A stretch of 64,000 bases of DNA from Sphagnum compactum (Eukaryota; Bryophyta; Sphagnopsida; Sphagnales), in the NCBI GenBank assembly GCA_965153455.1, contig OZ234501.1, positions 13,764,001 through 13,828,000 of the forward strand, written 5' to 3'. Both the position numbers and the translations under genes were made by a program. The notes below the pieces were generated by a model. That model was not told where the DNA came from. It did not search any database and worked only from the letters and a program-made list of their open reading frames with translations. Within the stretch, counting starts at the first letter, position 1. Each line of letters opens with the position of its first letter. This document shows, piece by piece, positions 61,436 through 64,000 of the stretch.

Positions 61436-64000
61436 AAAATGAAAGAAACCTCCCCCCCAAACCCCCACCCCCACCCCAATCCAAAAAGGAAAAAAATCGC
61501 TGCACCTTGAGCATTTTCAAAAATTATTTCTTCCAAAGCAAAAAATATTGTGAAGGATAATAGTGAATATTTAGGAATATTTCATTTGTTGAAATAAAAA
61601 TTTCAAAACTAATTAATTATTTGACAGACATGCGTTGAAATGGCAAAGGTACCACGGTAGTAGTGTGTGGTCTATTAAATCTATGGTGTCTTTCATATTG
61701 TAAATTATTTAAAAAAAGACACATGGCAAACATGACCAGTAATTTTCAATACCTCGTCTTCCAACTAACTTAAAAGAGCTCATTGATTCAATCTTCAAAT
61801 GCAAAGTAGAGAAAATGCAGAATGAAGGAATGGATATTTATTTTGAAAGACTTTCTGGTAAACTTGAGTCCAAATGAGTGGAGAAGACTTGAGTCCCACA
61901 CATACAAGTCAAGCTTAAGAGGAGCAAGCTGGCTCTTGAGAAAGAAAGGGAGGACCATCTGTAAGAACCCAACAACCCAACAAAAAGCCCCAAAAGCAAA
62001 AAGAGTAACAAAATGTCAAGTACAGTTATACCAAATAGCCACCAGACCTTGTACTATATTAGATAGTTAGTTAATAATTTTCCTTTTTTCCTCTTTTTTT
62101 TTGCTTAATATATAAGTGAATGTTTGAACTTTTGAAAACATTCTTCACTTATAAGAATAACTTGTTTTAAGAATGAATTTTTTTTATAGAATAAACCTGT
62201 GAGAAAATTAAAAAATGAACTTAAATTTTTTTTAGCATAATTTGTGAATTTGTAACATCCATGGTAGGAGGATAGTTATGCCATAATAATTAAACATAAA
62301 AAATAAAATGAGTCTATACTTGTGCAATAAAAATATATAATTTCAATCCTATAATTGTTTGTATTCGACAAGCCCATGTTAAAAATGAAAGACCTTGACA
62401 TTTCTCATGTGTCAGATATGCTTCAAAGTGTCTAGTCTAATCATTCTTAAATTGATAGTCGGAGTTTAAACCTCATTGCTCCCATGAAACATTATGGGTA
62501 CATGAAAACATCAAATACTTTTTAATCAACCACCCATCCCTAAACAAAAGTTTTGTGTGTTGAGCCAAGAGTTAAACCCCTAACCAATAGATAGCAAGCC
62601 AAAAGCCTTTTCATTTTTGGAAATTATACATAGATGTGGATGATGAATTTTTTAATAAAAATTCATAGTTATGTTAGTTTTTGTGAAAGAGGTTTGCTCC
62701 AAGTGTGAGGTTTTGATAAATTATTGGATGCATTCAAGCTTCAACCACCTATCAACAAGGGTGATGAGAATTGCAAATTTCAGTGATGAATAATTGGAAT
62801 TATATGGAGGATTTTTTAGAATCCTTAATATGCTCATCCATGGACCATTCGAAAAATAATTTGAAAAATAACTACCTCATTTTCAGCCTAACTATTTCAT
62901 TTTTTATCTTAATATTTATCTCCCACCTTTCTTGATAGCTACCTCCATTTCATAATTAATTAATTAATTTCCCTATTTATCAACATGGATATGGAAAAAT
63001 AAATTAATGTGTCTCTTTTCATGTCCATGAAATGTATATAATTTAAATTAAATTTGAGATTTACATAAATAAAGATCAATTGAAACTTATATTAAATTAG
63101 CTAATGGAATTTATTTGTATATTGATTTTTTTATTTAAGAAATTATTATTTTTCTTCTAATTTCAAAATAGCAAGCATTCAGTAAATATAAGGGAAACAA
63201 GTTGATGAGAATGAAGTATCCTATTAAATGCCCTTAGAAGAAGCTACCAGGTTTTCTTTTTTCTTTTTTCAATTTAGGAGTTTCTAAAGTTTGGCAAAAC
63301 ATTCCACAAAATTCCAAATTTTTTTGTCACCACAGTGTGAAAAATCATTCAAGAAAAAAACCTCTGGAAGCTACACCAAAGCTAATTGCCATTGTGAAAT
63401 AATATTGAGTGCACCAAAATGTTCGAACTTCACAACTTAAAACTACATACACCATCTTCTTATGAGGTCATGGTCAAAAGAGTAAAACATGATACATGCT
63501 ATTTAACTAAAAGATTTATAAGAAGGCAATTTTAAAAATTTTATATTGCACTCAATGTGTGTAGTGTAGTATTTTTATACTTAGGTTCTAGCACCCATTT
63601 GAGAGCATTTTGGAGGCTAGAGGGGTGCACTTGCATGAGTCTATACCACCATAGATCCTACCTCCTTTCATAGTAGGTGGGTTCAACAAGGTTTTGTAAC
63701 AATAGATATCATGGTACTTATTAGTCTACCATCCTAAAATGGCTTTCATTCGACGGTGCGTAGCACCTCTCGAGTTCATATGGGATCATCCACTATGCCC
63801 ACCTTAGCTAAAAAGCATATCTTTAAATACAACTCATGTTTGGCAAATTTTGTTGAAACAATTAAAGTTTTCAAAAAACAAATCCCAACAGCCCCAATCT
63901 GAATATCAAAGTTACAAGATTCATAACTTGGAAATTTTGAAATTCGCACTTGGGAATTTTTATTTATATCTAAAATTTGATGGATTTTTTCAAAACATCA
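61436..64000. other. AT-rich gene-free DNA to the window end
   Basis: A C-rich tract follows the minisatellite (about 61,449-61,482). Beyond it the sequence is AT-rich with stops in all frames. I see no gene, RNA gene or recognisable transposon up to 64,000. The plus-strand frame at 61,822-62,070 has no recognisable content. Confidence 0.5.

Noticed and set aside
60820-61536. Minus-strand open frames of 198-238 codons
   Set aside because: They are three overlapping frames through a minisatellite whose unit lacks stops; the peptides are repetitive and unlike any gene.

Overview
The window looks like nuclear DNA of a land plant. It carries five multi-exon, GT-AG spliced genes with clear plant homologues, set in long AT-rich, gene-free DNA (about 1-5.9 kb, 12.7-25.1 kb and 50.5-64 kb) containing fossil transposons, simple repeats and a minisatellite. 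The kinesin-like calmodulin-binding protein and the PAT1-type GRAS protein are diagnostic of plants. Large AT-rich gaps plus a Penelope-like reverse transcriptase fossil would suit a seed-free plant (bryophyte, lycophyte or fern), but the species cannot be fixed from the sequence.

Layout. 1-5.9 kb: AT-rich, no gene. 7.17-9.35 kb (+): cytosolic-type pyruvate kinase, three exons. 9.55-12.68 kb (+): exon-like blocks of a gene or pseudogene I do not recognise. 12.7-25.1 kb: AT-rich, with one copy of a small terminal-inverted-repeat element. 26.5-37.3 kb (+): kinesin-like calmodulin-binding protein (MyTH4-FERM-coiled coil-C-terminal motor), about 25 exons, two GC-AG introns and a disabled Penelope-like reverse transcriptase inside intron 5. 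38.7-42.1 kb (-): RlmN-like radical SAM RNA methyltransferase, eight exons. 43.0-45.2 kb (-): signal recognition particle receptor subunit beta, six exons. 46.7-49.1 kb (-): GRAS transcription regulator of the PAT1 branch, two exons. 50.5-64 kb: AT-rich, with a decayed hAT-like transposase (52.1-54.1 kb), a second copy of the small inverted-repeat element, and a 64/65-bp minisatellite (60.9-61.4 kb).

The genes do not form a pathway. The kinesin and methyltransferase genes converge tail to tail; the methyltransferase, SRP receptor and GRAS genes lie head to tail on the minus strand. I found no tRNA, rRNA, CRISPR array or candidate defence-type system. The exon models were built by hand: each junction was checked for reading phase and splice dinucleotides, and family resemblance was judged from general knowledge without any search.
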